From: Heloderma charlesbogerti | Lineage: Eukaryota; Chordata; Lepidosauria; Squamata; Helodermatidae | DNA: 64,000 bases | Assembly (NCBI GenBank): GCA_026122225.1 | Contig: JANEZZ010001677.1 | Coordinates: 620,001 to 684,000 of the forward strand | Direction: 5' to 3' | Shown here: in pieces, positions 56,711 to 64,000 of the stretch | How the letters are laid out: each line of letters opens with the position of its first letter | How positions within the stretch are numbered: the first letter of the stretch is position 1 | The notes under the pieces: generated by a model | What the model saw: the letters and a program-made list of their open reading frames with translations, nothing else | What the model was told of the DNA's origin: nothing | The model's database searches: none | Made by a program: the position numbers and the translations under genes

Positions 56711-56915
56711 TCATTTCTGGCTGTTGTAGGCCACGTGCCTCTGGTTCATGGGGTTCTCGGGGGACTTCATCCACTCCTTCTTCAGGAGCTGCTTGAGCTG
56801 GGAGAGGCGCATGTTGGGGTTCTCGTGCTTCAGCCGGGGCAGGTTGACCTCTTCGAAGGCCGTGAAAGCCGCCTTCATCCGGCGCTCCGGGTGCCGGTCC
56901 AGGTCATCGGCGACG
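56711..56915 (-). CDS. CCDC124: CCDC124, last coding exon
   Basis: Encodes the C-terminal 67 residues and stop of coiled-coil domain protein 124, the animal relative of yeast Lso2, a small basic helical protein that binds ribosomes near the intersubunit/A-site region and helps them recover from dormancy. Visible landmarks are DRHPERRMKAAFTAFEE, LKHENPNMRLSQLKQLL and KKEWMKSPENPMNQR, the most conserved stretch of the family. The stop TGA is at 56711-56713. On the minus strand the acceptor AG is at 56916-56917 after a pyrimidine-rich tract, and the exon's first base completes a Ser codon begun in the previous exon (phase 2). No frame damage is seen. Confidence 0.95.
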
Positions 56916-57039
56916 CTGGAGGAAAAACCAGGCGAGGAGAGATTAGACCAGGTGCCCAGTCCCATCTGGGACCCACAACCCCAGCCAAAGCTCTGCCAGC
57001 TTGCTGAAACCCGGACCAGAGCTTGAGGAAGCGTGACAC

Positions 57040-57860
57040 AGGTGCAGGGAAATGCTTTCAGCCCAGGGGCCAAATTCCGCTTCAAAGAAACTCTCGGGGG
57101 CCGCATTCCAGTGGGTGGAGCGGAATGCCAAGGAAGCGGGGCCCAAAATACAAAAAATACCAGCCTGTTGCAGCTTGACGCTCTTACGGCCAGTCACTAA
57201 GCCGGAGCATTGGTTTCTTTTCTTATTTTAAAAAAATTATTAATTCTCCAAAACAAAATTAAACAAACCAACAGAAAGAAAAAATAAACAAACAGAACAT
57301 TAAATAAAAAGAAACACATCAGACTGAAATCTAATTATTGACGCTGGGTAGTACACTTAATATATATGTATATTTTTCCCCTTTACCTTGCAAACCAAGA
57401 TACAGGTGGAGTCCACGGGCTGCCAGGAGTTTTTCTTTATAATTCCTCACCATAACAAATCATATTTAGTCTCTTTCCCACAGTCTGAGGAAAAGCTTTA
57501 GCATTTTGACCTTATAAAATGAAGAGGAAAATGCACAAAGACTGGGAAACCATGGAATGTGGTTATAGAGTCCTGTGTTGTTTGTGGTTTCATATTTTTA
57601 TGTTAGATTTATTATCTTTTATACTTTTAACTGTTGGTATGGGATTTTAGTCTTTTAACTGTTTGTAACCCACCCAAAGAACACTGTTTATTGGGCAGAT
57701 TAAAGATGAACCAATTAATTAATTAATTACTGGTGACTGCGGGGGAAGGACGGGGGCCAGGGGTTGTGGCAATCTGACACAACTTAGAGGGCTGGGCTGG
57801 GACTCCAAGAGCACCAGATTTGGCCTCCGGGCCCGAGATTTCCCACCCTGGCGTAAAAAA
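57040..57860 (+). mobile_element. hAT-like MITE (family E) split by L1-like and L2 tails
   Basis: Family E pieces lie at about 57040-57210 ('ctcgggggccgcattccag'), 57490-57560 ('aaaatgcacaaagactggg') and 57735-57860 ('gatttggcctccgggcccg'), in consensus order. They are separated by an A-rich inverted LINE tail (57211-57489, L1-like) and an L2 tail (57560-57734, 'ctgtttgtaacccaccc'). Confidence 0.5.
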
Positions 57861-58119
57861 ACCCATTCTGCGTTCTCTCCAAGCCATTGACCCTCCGGGC
57901 CTGGTGGAGCTTTAACACAGAGAATTGAAGGTTCTGTATTCGAATCAACAGCCATATTTAAGCAAAACAAATTAGAAGCATCGCTTTTGGGAATCAGGGA
58001 GTAGGTTAGAGAAACACTGGTTTGCTCGCCCTCCGATTCAAAGAGAGCGTCCGCCTCCACCACGGATGTTAAGGTGACGAGGCTGACCATACCCGAAGCT
58101 GCGAGTTCCCAGCCCAGCT

Positions 58120-58290
58120 GAGATCCAGGCCCACATAGCTCAAGATCGTACGCTGACTGGCAGTGGCTTCCCAGGGTTTCCAGACATGGATCTTTCCCAG
58201 CCCCGACCTGGAGGTGCCAGGGATTGAACAGGGGACTTTCAGTATGCAAAGCAGAGGTGTGTCCAGCCACTGAGCTCTGGGTCTTCCCCC
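58120..58290 (-). mobile_element. SINE family A fragment
   Basis: Inverted: 'gctgactggcagtggcttcc', 'ccagggattgaacaggggac' (B-box region in reverse) and 'ccactgagctctggg'. Confidence 0.55.
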
Positions 58291-58450
58291 CTGTGGGAAC
58301 AGAGCCCACATCATGTAACCTGGGGCGGGGGGTGATGAGCTGCACCCTCTTCTGGAATATGTAGCAGCAGCCCTGGGAACCAGAACGCTTTCTGGGAGGA
58401 GAAGCAAGGAGAGAAGGAAGAGGCCTGCACCGTCTCCCCAAAGCTGGTGC

Positions 58451-58512
58451 CGTCCAGATGTGTTGGGGGAAGCTCCCACCATTTGGGGAGTTGCCCCTGA
58501 CACATCTGGACA
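58451..58512. repeat. Family I hairpin
   Basis: 'gtccagatgtgttggggg' pairs with 'cccctgacacatctggac' (17 of 18), with further internal pairing around 'agctcccaccatttgggga'. Intronic in CCDC124. Confidence 0.6.
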
Positions 58513-58840
58513 GGATGAGCTTGGGCTCTCAGAAGAGATTCAGATCTATTTTAAACTCCCCGCTGCTCAAAGCAATACATGCGCAGTCTGATTCCTAGTT
58601 TATCCCCCACGTCCCCGCACAGCCACGAGGTCTGAAATCTCGCCGGCATTTCTTTTCCATTTTTAGCACAGGAGGTTGCGGCGCCTGCTCCACTCCTACG
58701 CCTGCGGAGGCAGAGATGTACGGTCCAGGCAAACCCCACCGCAGAAGCCCAGCCCAGAGTTCCTCTGCTGATCGGCTCTACGCGGGGGGAATTCTCAAGC
58801 ACGCACGTGCCCCCTCCCCAGCCAGCCTCTATCGGCTCAC

Positions 58841-58955
58841 CTGAGCACTGCGATGGCATCTTCGATGGTGCGGGCCTCGACAGCCCCTTCCTCCACGACT
58901 CGGCGGTTGATGTTTTCTTCCAAGGGCAGGTCAAGGTGACTCTTCTGCTTCTCCA
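58841..58955 (-). CDS. CCDC124: CCDC124, penultimate coding exon
   Basis: 115 bp encoding 37 full codons plus split codons at both ends. The residues include EKQKSHLDLPLEENINRR and EARTIEDAIAVL, closely matching vertebrate CCDC124. The acceptor AG at 58956-58957 follows a pyrimidine tract. The two first bases complete a Val codon from the upstream exon, and the last two start the Ser codon finished in the last exon. The donor is AG|GTGAGC. The exon joins both neighbours in frame, so the gene appears intact here. Confidence 0.95.
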
Positions 58956-59125
58956 CTGGAAAAGGGGGAGGGACAGCATGAGTCCACCCCGAGCCAGGGA
59001 GGGCCACGGGCGGGGGGGGAGAGAAAGAGAGAGGAGCCCAACTAGTTGTTGGATGGCTGCAAAGGGAGATTCGCGCTCGGCTTGGGAACCCCTCCCTCCA
59101 TAGAACTTCACCCCCCCTTCCAGAG

Positions 59126-59129
<4 letters not shown>

Positions 59130-59156
<27 letters not shown>
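59130..59156. repeat. (CA)n microsatellite
   Basis: 13 CA units, next to the CR1 insertion. Another CA-rich, less regular tract follows the CR1 (60912-61005), suggesting that one tract was split. Confidence 0.85.
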
Positions 59157-59191
59157 GAGATGCGCATGCACACAGGTGTACTCAGACAGAC

Positions 59192-60911
59192 GATAACAGA
59201 GGACAAAGAAAAGGCCGAGGTGCTCAGTTCCTACTTTGGCTCAGTCTTCTCCCTAAAGAGGGTCTGTGACCCCCCTGGCAAAGGCGAAGTGCAGGCTGAA
59301 GGGGCAGGATTGCAGCTTGAGATCGATAGGCATATGGTCAAGGAACACCTCATTACTTGGAATGAGTTCAGATCTCCAGGGCCAGATGAACTGCATCCTA
59401 GAGTCATAAAGGACCTGGCTGAAGAACTCTCAGAGCCACTGTCTATTCCCTTTGAGAAATCATGGAGGATGGGGGAAGTGCCAGATGACTGGAGGAGGGC
59501 TAATGTTGTCCCTATCTTCAGAAAGGGCAAAAAGGAGGAACCTGGGAACTACAGACCAGTCAGTCTGACATCAATCCCTGGGAAAATTCTGGAGCAGATG
59601 ATAAAGCAATCCATCTGGAAGCACCTTGACAACAATGCCGTGATTACTTGAAGCCAACATGGATTTGTCAAAAACGAGTCCTGCCAGACAAATCTGATCT
59701 CATTTTTTGATCAGGTCACCTCCCTTGTGGACTGTGGGAATGCTGTAGACATCATATACCTCGACTTCAGCAAAGCTTTCGACAAAGCGCCCCATGATAT
59801 CCTGATGAGCAAACTAGCTCGAAGTGGGCTAGATGAAACAACGATCCGGTGGATCCACAGTTGGCTACAGAATCGGACTCAAAGACTGCTTATCAATGGG
59901 ACCTTCTCAAACTGGGGAGAGGGAACGAGTGGGGTACCGCAGGGCTCAGTCCTGGGCTCAGTGCTCTTCAACATTGTTATTAATGACTTGGAGGAGGAGG
60001 TGCAGGGAATGCTGATCACATTTGCAGATGACACAAAATTGGGCGGGATAGCTAATACTTTGGAAGACAGAAACAACATTCAAAGCGATCTGGACAGACT
60101 GGAGCGCTGGGCAGAAAACAACAGAATGACATTGAATAGGGATAAATGCCAAGTTCTGCACCTAGGAAAAAGAAACCAAATGCACAGTTACAAGATGGGG
60201 GAGACATGCCTCAACAACACGACAAGCAAGAAGGATCTTGGAATTGTTTTCGATCACAAGCTGAATATGAGCCAACAATGTGATGTGGCTGCAAAAAAGG
60301 CAAATGCTATTTTGGGCTGCATTAATAGAAGCATAGCTTCCAAATCCCGGGAAGTCCTAGTCCCCCTCTACTCAGCACTGGTTAGGCCTCATCTGGACTA
60401 CTGTGTCCAGTTCTGGGCACCGCACTTTAAGAAGGATGCAGACAAGCTGCAGAGGGTTCAGAGGAGGGCAACGAAGATGATCAGGGGAATGGAAACAAAG
60501 CCCTATGAAGAGAAACTGGAAGAACTGGGCATGTTTAGCCTTGAGAAGAGAAGACTGAGGGGAGACAGGAGAGCGCTCCTCAAGGACTTGAAAGGTTGTC
60601 ACAGAGAGGAAGGCCAGGATCTCTTCTCCATCATCCCAGCGCGCAGAACACGGAATCATGGGCTCAAGTACCAGGAAGCCAGATTCCGGCTGAACATCAG
60701 GAAAAACTTCCTGACTGTAAGAGCAATACGACAATGAAACATATTATCTGGGGAGGTGGTGGGCTCTCCCACACTGGAGGCCTTCAAGACGAGGCTGGAC
60801 AGCCATCTGCCAGGGATGCTCTGACTTGGTTTCCTGCATTGAGCAGGGGGTTGGACTCGATGGCCTTGTAGGCCCCTCCCAACCCTACTATTCTATGATT
60901 CTGTGATTCTA
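59192..60911 (+). mobile_element. CR1-A LINE with nearly complete reverse-transcriptase domain
   Basis: 1.72 kb, antisense to CCDC124. One reading frame runs from about 59192 to near the 3' end, with RT-domain landmarks in order: SPGPDELHPRV, PVSLTSIPGKILEQ, QHGFVKN, LDFSKAFDKAPHD, GVPQGSVLGSVLF and FADDTKLGG (catalytic Asp pair present), then the thumb region and LDSHLPGML. Two nonsense codons break it: TGA at 59649-59651 (in place of an Arg codon) and TGA at 60735-60737 (in place of Trp). The endonuclease domain is missing (5' truncation). Direct repeats AGACAGAC at 59184-59191 and 60912-60919 may be the target-site duplication, though the flank is low-complexity. The 3' end is 'attctatgattctgtgattc'. 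Confidence 0.92.
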
Positions 60912-61148
60912 AGACAGACACATGCACACAGACAGACACACAGACGCACATGCACAGAGAGATGGGCACACACAGAGACACGTGCAGGCACAAGTGCACG
61001 CACCACACAGGGGCCTTTTCTAAATGGAGAAGCATTCAGATCCCTGCAGCTGGAAAGCCAGCATGTCAGGAAGAGGAATTCCACCCTATCCTGCTCCTTG
61101 AGATGGCAGCTGGCTATGGGCAAGGAACTTTTATTTTTTTGCACTCAC

Positions 61149-61329
61149 CGGCATCTCCGTTCTCCTTCTGCTCTTTCCGGAGCGTCTCATCAATCTGGGC
61201 ACGGGTGACTTTGCCCGGGGTGAGCACTTTGGGCTGCTTCCCCTTGAGCTTCGCATCTTCCTCTTCCAGGAGGCGCTGGAGTTCCTTCTTGCGCTCCACC
61301 TGCTCCAGACGGCGCTTCTCACGCTCCTC
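61149..61329 (-). CDS. CCDC124: CCDC124, internal coding exon (most 5' in window)
   Basis: 181 bp encoding 60 codons plus one base. It begins in phase 0 after a CTGTAG acceptor (61330-61335) with EEREKRRLEQVERKKEL, then LLEEEDAKLKGK and KVTRAQIDETL, the charged coiled-coil segment of CCDC124 rich in Lys/Arg/Glu. It ends GCCG|GTGAGT and joins the next exon through a split Val codon. The N-terminal part of the protein (about 50 residues, starting MPKKFQGEN in relatives) was not found between here and 64000, so its exon or exons must lie beyond the window. Spliced length here is 166 residues; the vertebrate protein is usually ~220. Confidence 0.95.
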
Positions 61330-61389
61330 CTACAGCGAAGGAGGGAAAAGAGCACAAGTCGGAGTCATCAGTGTTTTGCATCAGCAGAC

Positions 61390-61503
61390 TCCCCCAACCC
61401 GGCTCCCTCTGGATGTGTTGGACTACAGCTCCCATTGTCCCCAGCCGGCTGGGGACAATGGGAGCTGTAGTCCAACACATCCAAAGGGAGCCGGGTTGGG
61501 GGA
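61390..61503. repeat. Near-perfect 114-bp palindrome (family I)
   Basis: 61390-61446 and 61447-61503 are reverse complements over 57 bases with a single mismatch and no spacer. The arms contain the family I core GGACTACAGCTCCCATTG. It lies in the CCDC124 intron, 60 bases upstream of the acceptor of exon 61149-61329. Confidence 0.95.
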
Positions 61504-62159
61504 AGACTGATGTACAGATTGCTCTGCAAAAATGCAACAATGACAAATGAATAAAACAGGGAAACCACCATGCTGATTTTATCCATTTGCCTCTTGTGCT
61601 GAAGACGGCTGACATTCAATTTGACAAAAGTATAATTAACATTTTTCTTAAAAAACCCCAACAACCCTGCAACAATGGGTCTGCACTCTCTCAAGATATG
61701 GAACATGACTCTTCATAAAAAGGCAGTCTTATTTTCCTATTCCCTCCCCATCCATTTTTCCTTGTGTGCTGTGTCTTTTTAGACTGCCTGGGAGGGCAAG
61801 GATTGTTGTCTTCTTTTTTAATAATTATCGTAAGCAGTTTCGGGAGGGGGGGGGCCTTTTTTGTCTGAGGAGCGAGATTAAAATGCTTCAAATGAATAAA
61901 TACACGCAATGTGGCAAAAGGAGAGATAACGACAGATTAAACGATTAATCACACTTGACTAAGGGGAAGCTGACAAGAACGCAGAAGCGTGAAATGAAAA
62001 CTATTACCGCCTCCCAATCCGCCAAGGAACACCCAATCTATACAGATTACAATAAAATCAATAGCCATTAACAAATCCATAAGCCTAGGAAACGCATTAA
62101 TGGCCACCAATAAAACCAGAGACTGTATCGGCGATGAGTTAGGATTTAAATACACCACT
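61504..62159. other. CCDC124 intron or upstream sequence with LINE-like tail K, copy 2
   Basis: 61765-61895 resembles the tail at 40490-40640 ('tttttagactgcctggg', 'taagcagtttcgggag'). The rest is AT-rich and unidentified. Confidence 0.4.
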
Positions 62160-62445
62160 CCCAAACTCCATGCATACTCTCCAGCTGGTTAGAGAACTGA
62201 CAGCCCAGGATGCATTTCCCATACATCTTGCAGCATCAGTGCAGGCCCAGTTCTGGATGCATCCGCCTTCCGAAGCGAGGCAGACAGGGACCAGTAGCAG
62301 CGCCTTTTCAGTGGTGGTGCCATGTCTTTGGAACATCTGACCTGGATCAAGGACTGGTTGGCACCGCCACTGGTGTTATTCAAGTGCCAGAGGAAGACTA
62401 CTTTAATTTCCCTCCCCCTGTTGCTTGCTTTTCCTTTATTTCCCC
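62160..62445 (+). mobile_element. L2-type LINE 3' part
   Basis: 'cgccttttcagtggtggtgc' and 'ccactggtgttattcaagtg' are L2 landmarks. An inverted copy of the same region is at 63060-63240. Confidence 0.6.
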
Positions 62446-62449
62446 TGCT

Positions 62450-62850
62450 AGGGGGCAGCTCAGTGGTAGAGCCCCTGTTTCACATGCAGCGGGTTCCGGG
62501 TTCAAACCCTGCCACCTACAGATCAGGATAGGAAACCCCTCCCCTCTGAATCACAATACTGTGCTGAATGGAGCAGTGGTCTAACTCTGTGTCTACATTC
62601 CTATTTAAATCAGAGCTTTATTCAAAAGCATGAGGGCTACACCTTATGCCATCTGCCGGGGAAGAGCCATAGCCCTGAGACAGAGCGCCTGCTCTGCACA
62701 GAGAGGGTCTCAGCATCAGCCCCTGGCAGCTCCGGGCCAGATTGGGAAAGAGCCCTGCCTGGAACCCCGAAGAGCCGTTGCTGCCGGTCGGCATCGGCAA
62801 TGCTGGGCTAGACGGTCGCAGGGGGGTCTTGACTCGGCTTCCAATGCTCC
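62450..62850 (+). mobile_element. SINE family A, two units head to tail
   Basis: The first unit has an excellent A-box-like 'cagctcagtggtagagc' and B-box 'gggttcaaacc' (about 62503-62513), and ends 'gcatgagggctacacctta'. The second head starts at about 62656. Confidence 0.7.
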
Positions 62851-62884
62851 TGGAATATCTGGCAGCGTCTGCAGCGCTGACACC

Positions 62885-63005
62885 TATTCCACTGTAACCC
62901 GGCACCCTCCAGTTAGGATGGACTACAATCCCCACCACCCCCTGTCAGCAGTAACTGGGGATAATGGGATTTGTAGCCTGGCCTGTCTGGAGGTCCCCAG
63001 CCTGA
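62885..63005. repeat. Family I palindromic repeat
   Basis: 'accctccagttaggatgga' and 'ctacaatccccacc' are mirrored by 'taatgggatttgtag' and 'gtctggaggt'. Imperfect hairpin. Confidence 0.55.
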
Positions 63006-63059
63006 CCCGCCCCAGCCTGACCCACCCCTTGTTGCCCCCAGGAATAAAGAAAAACCAAG

Positions 63060-63240
63060 CAACAGGCCAAGGGAAATTAAAATATTCTTCCTCCGGCACC
63101 TAAATAACATCAGTGGGGGGGGGGGCAACTAGTCCATTCCAGGTCGGCTGTTCCAAAGATGTGGTGCCAGCACTGAAAAGGCCCTACTTCTGTCAGCCAA
63201 CTGCTCACCCAGCCCTCCATGAAAGCCTTCTGGACAAGAA
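63060..63240 (-). mobile_element. L2-type LINE fragment, inverted
   Basis: Reverse complement of the region at 62300-62420 ('tgttccaaagatgtggtgcc', 'cctccggcacctaaataac'), with a 10-G run at about 63116-63125. Confidence 0.6.
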
Positions 63241-64000
63241 CGCCGTGTCAGAACACAGACAGGGACCCCCCGAACCACCCTCCTTTCGGTCACATATTCC
63301 GTAGCGCCGGGGAGCCTCTTTGGAGGTACATGATGTCCGACTCTTCCAGGGAAGGCACTGCCAGCACAGAGTGAGCAACAAAGCCGACGGGAAGAACACA
63401 CTGCTGGCCAAAGGTGGTAGCCACGGAGGAGAACCTGAGAGTCTGGATGCAGCCTGCTTTGCAGAAGAGCGAAACAAAACAACTCCTCAGGAGCAGGCAC
63501 ATCAAGTCGGAAAGGCCTCCCCAACGCTGGAAATTGTGCCGGAAGCCACCCACCGAAGCAGGGAAATGAAGGGGTCAACACCCCCTCTGTGGAGGCGCTT
63601 GCCAAGGGCCGTGCATGGCTGTGAGCATGGTATGGGAGCGGTGGCAAGAGTGTGGGTGAGTGCATCAAACGAAGCCCCCTCCTCGGCCGGGGACTCGGGG
63701 GAGACAGCAGCAGCGCTGGGACTGCCGATGAAATTCAGGACAAGATTAGCACTAGCAACATTAACAGCTTTCTACTGTTAATCCTAAATGGGGCCACAAA
63801 ATCAATCAACGTAATGTGGGGTGGGGAGAAAGAGGAAGAGAAACAGAAACAGGAGGGAAAAGGAGGAAGAAAGAAATAGAAGGAATTCAAGGGAAGGCCT
63901 CAATGAGGTGGATAGAAAGCAAAACAGAAAACTAGACAGAGGGAAAGATGCAGAGAGAGAAAACAGACGGCAGAAGGAAAAACAAGAAACTGGGAAAAGA
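63241..64000. other. No recognised gene; purine-rich end
   Basis: No exon, including no CCDC124 N-terminal exon, was found. The last ~200 bases (63815-64000) are strongly purine-rich (GAAA/GGAA type). Confidence 0.35.

Larger units (their letters stand above)
56916..58840 (-). other. CCDC124: CCDC124 last intron (1925 bp)
   Basis: GT donor at 58839-58840 (AG|GTGAGC context) and AG acceptor at 56916-56917. It contains the interrupted family E MITE, an inverted SINE A fragment (58120-58290), a family I hairpin (58451-58512) and L1 and L2 tails. More than half of it is transposon-derived. Confidence 0.85.
58956..61148 (-). other. CCDC124: CCDC124 intron carrying CR1 (2193 bp)
   Basis: Donor GT at 61147-61148 (GCCG|GTGAGTGC) and acceptor AG at 58956-58957. 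About 1.7 kb is an antisense CR1-A, and CA-rich sequence lies on both sides of it. Confidence 0.85.

Noticed and set aside
59100..60740. CR1 reverse transcriptase as a host protein-coding gene
   Set aside because: It has the CR1 3' terminal repeat, is 5'-truncated and carries two nonsense codons, so it is a transposon copy and not a domesticated gene.
61336..64000. Search for the CCDC124 N-terminal exon (MPKKFQGEN-type start)
   Set aside because: No matching minus-strand codons found, so the exon must lie outside the window.

Overview
The window is nuclear DNA of a reptile, most likely a squamate (lizard or snake). It is crowded with 5'-truncated CR1 LINEs, L2-type LINE 3' ends, L1 pieces, tRNA-derived SINEs, hAT-like MITEs and microsatellites, and it has spliced exons and a CpG island. 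A BovB/RTE-type LINE 3' end at 17724-17826 is the most specific clue, because BovB is widespread in squamates. Nothing looks bacterial: no operons, ribosome binding sites, CRISPR arrays or phage genes. The species is inferred from repeat content and was not identified.

Only one protein-coding gene can be supported. It is CCDC124, on the minus strand, represented by its last three coding exons: 61149-61329, 58841-58955 and 56711-56915. The splice sites are canonical, the phases match, and together they encode the C-terminal ~166 residues. The N-terminal exon or exons (about 50 residues) must lie beyond position 64000. The gene's introns are heavily invaded: a nearly complete reverse-transcriptase region of a CR1 element in antisense orientation (59192-60911), a hAT-like MITE split by two other elements (57040-57860), and a 57-bp-arm near-perfect palindrome only 60 bp upstream of an exon (61390-61503).

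Layout. 1-16 kb: repeat-dominated DNA (families called C, D, F, H, I and J here, SINEs, CR1, L2). 16.0-17.0 kb: a strong CpG island, a candidate promoter with a minus-strand splice-donor-like site. 17-26 kb: CR1, BovB, SINEs, MITEs and a multi-level nested insertion at 22.46-24.2 kb. 26.5-28.5 kb: two AT-rich, repeat-poor blocks dense in homeodomain/GATA/CRE-like motifs, which are candidate enhancers. 29-47 kb: repeats again. 47.3-49.1 kb: GC-rich repeat-poor DNA with a perfect RFX X-box. 49-54 kb: repeats and a 70/66-bp minisatellite. 54.1-56.7 kb: repeat-poor DNA directly downstream of the CCDC124 stop, with the only canonical poly(A) signal seen at its far end. 56.7-64 kb: CCDC124 and its upstream flank.

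In human the gene immediately downstream of CCDC124 in the same orientation is KCNN1. By synteny, the CpG island and the X-box region are candidates for its non-coding 5' end, but I found no SK-channel coding exon here. Repeat boundaries below are read by eye and are approximate to about 10 bp unless stated. Repeat family letters are labels made for this window only.
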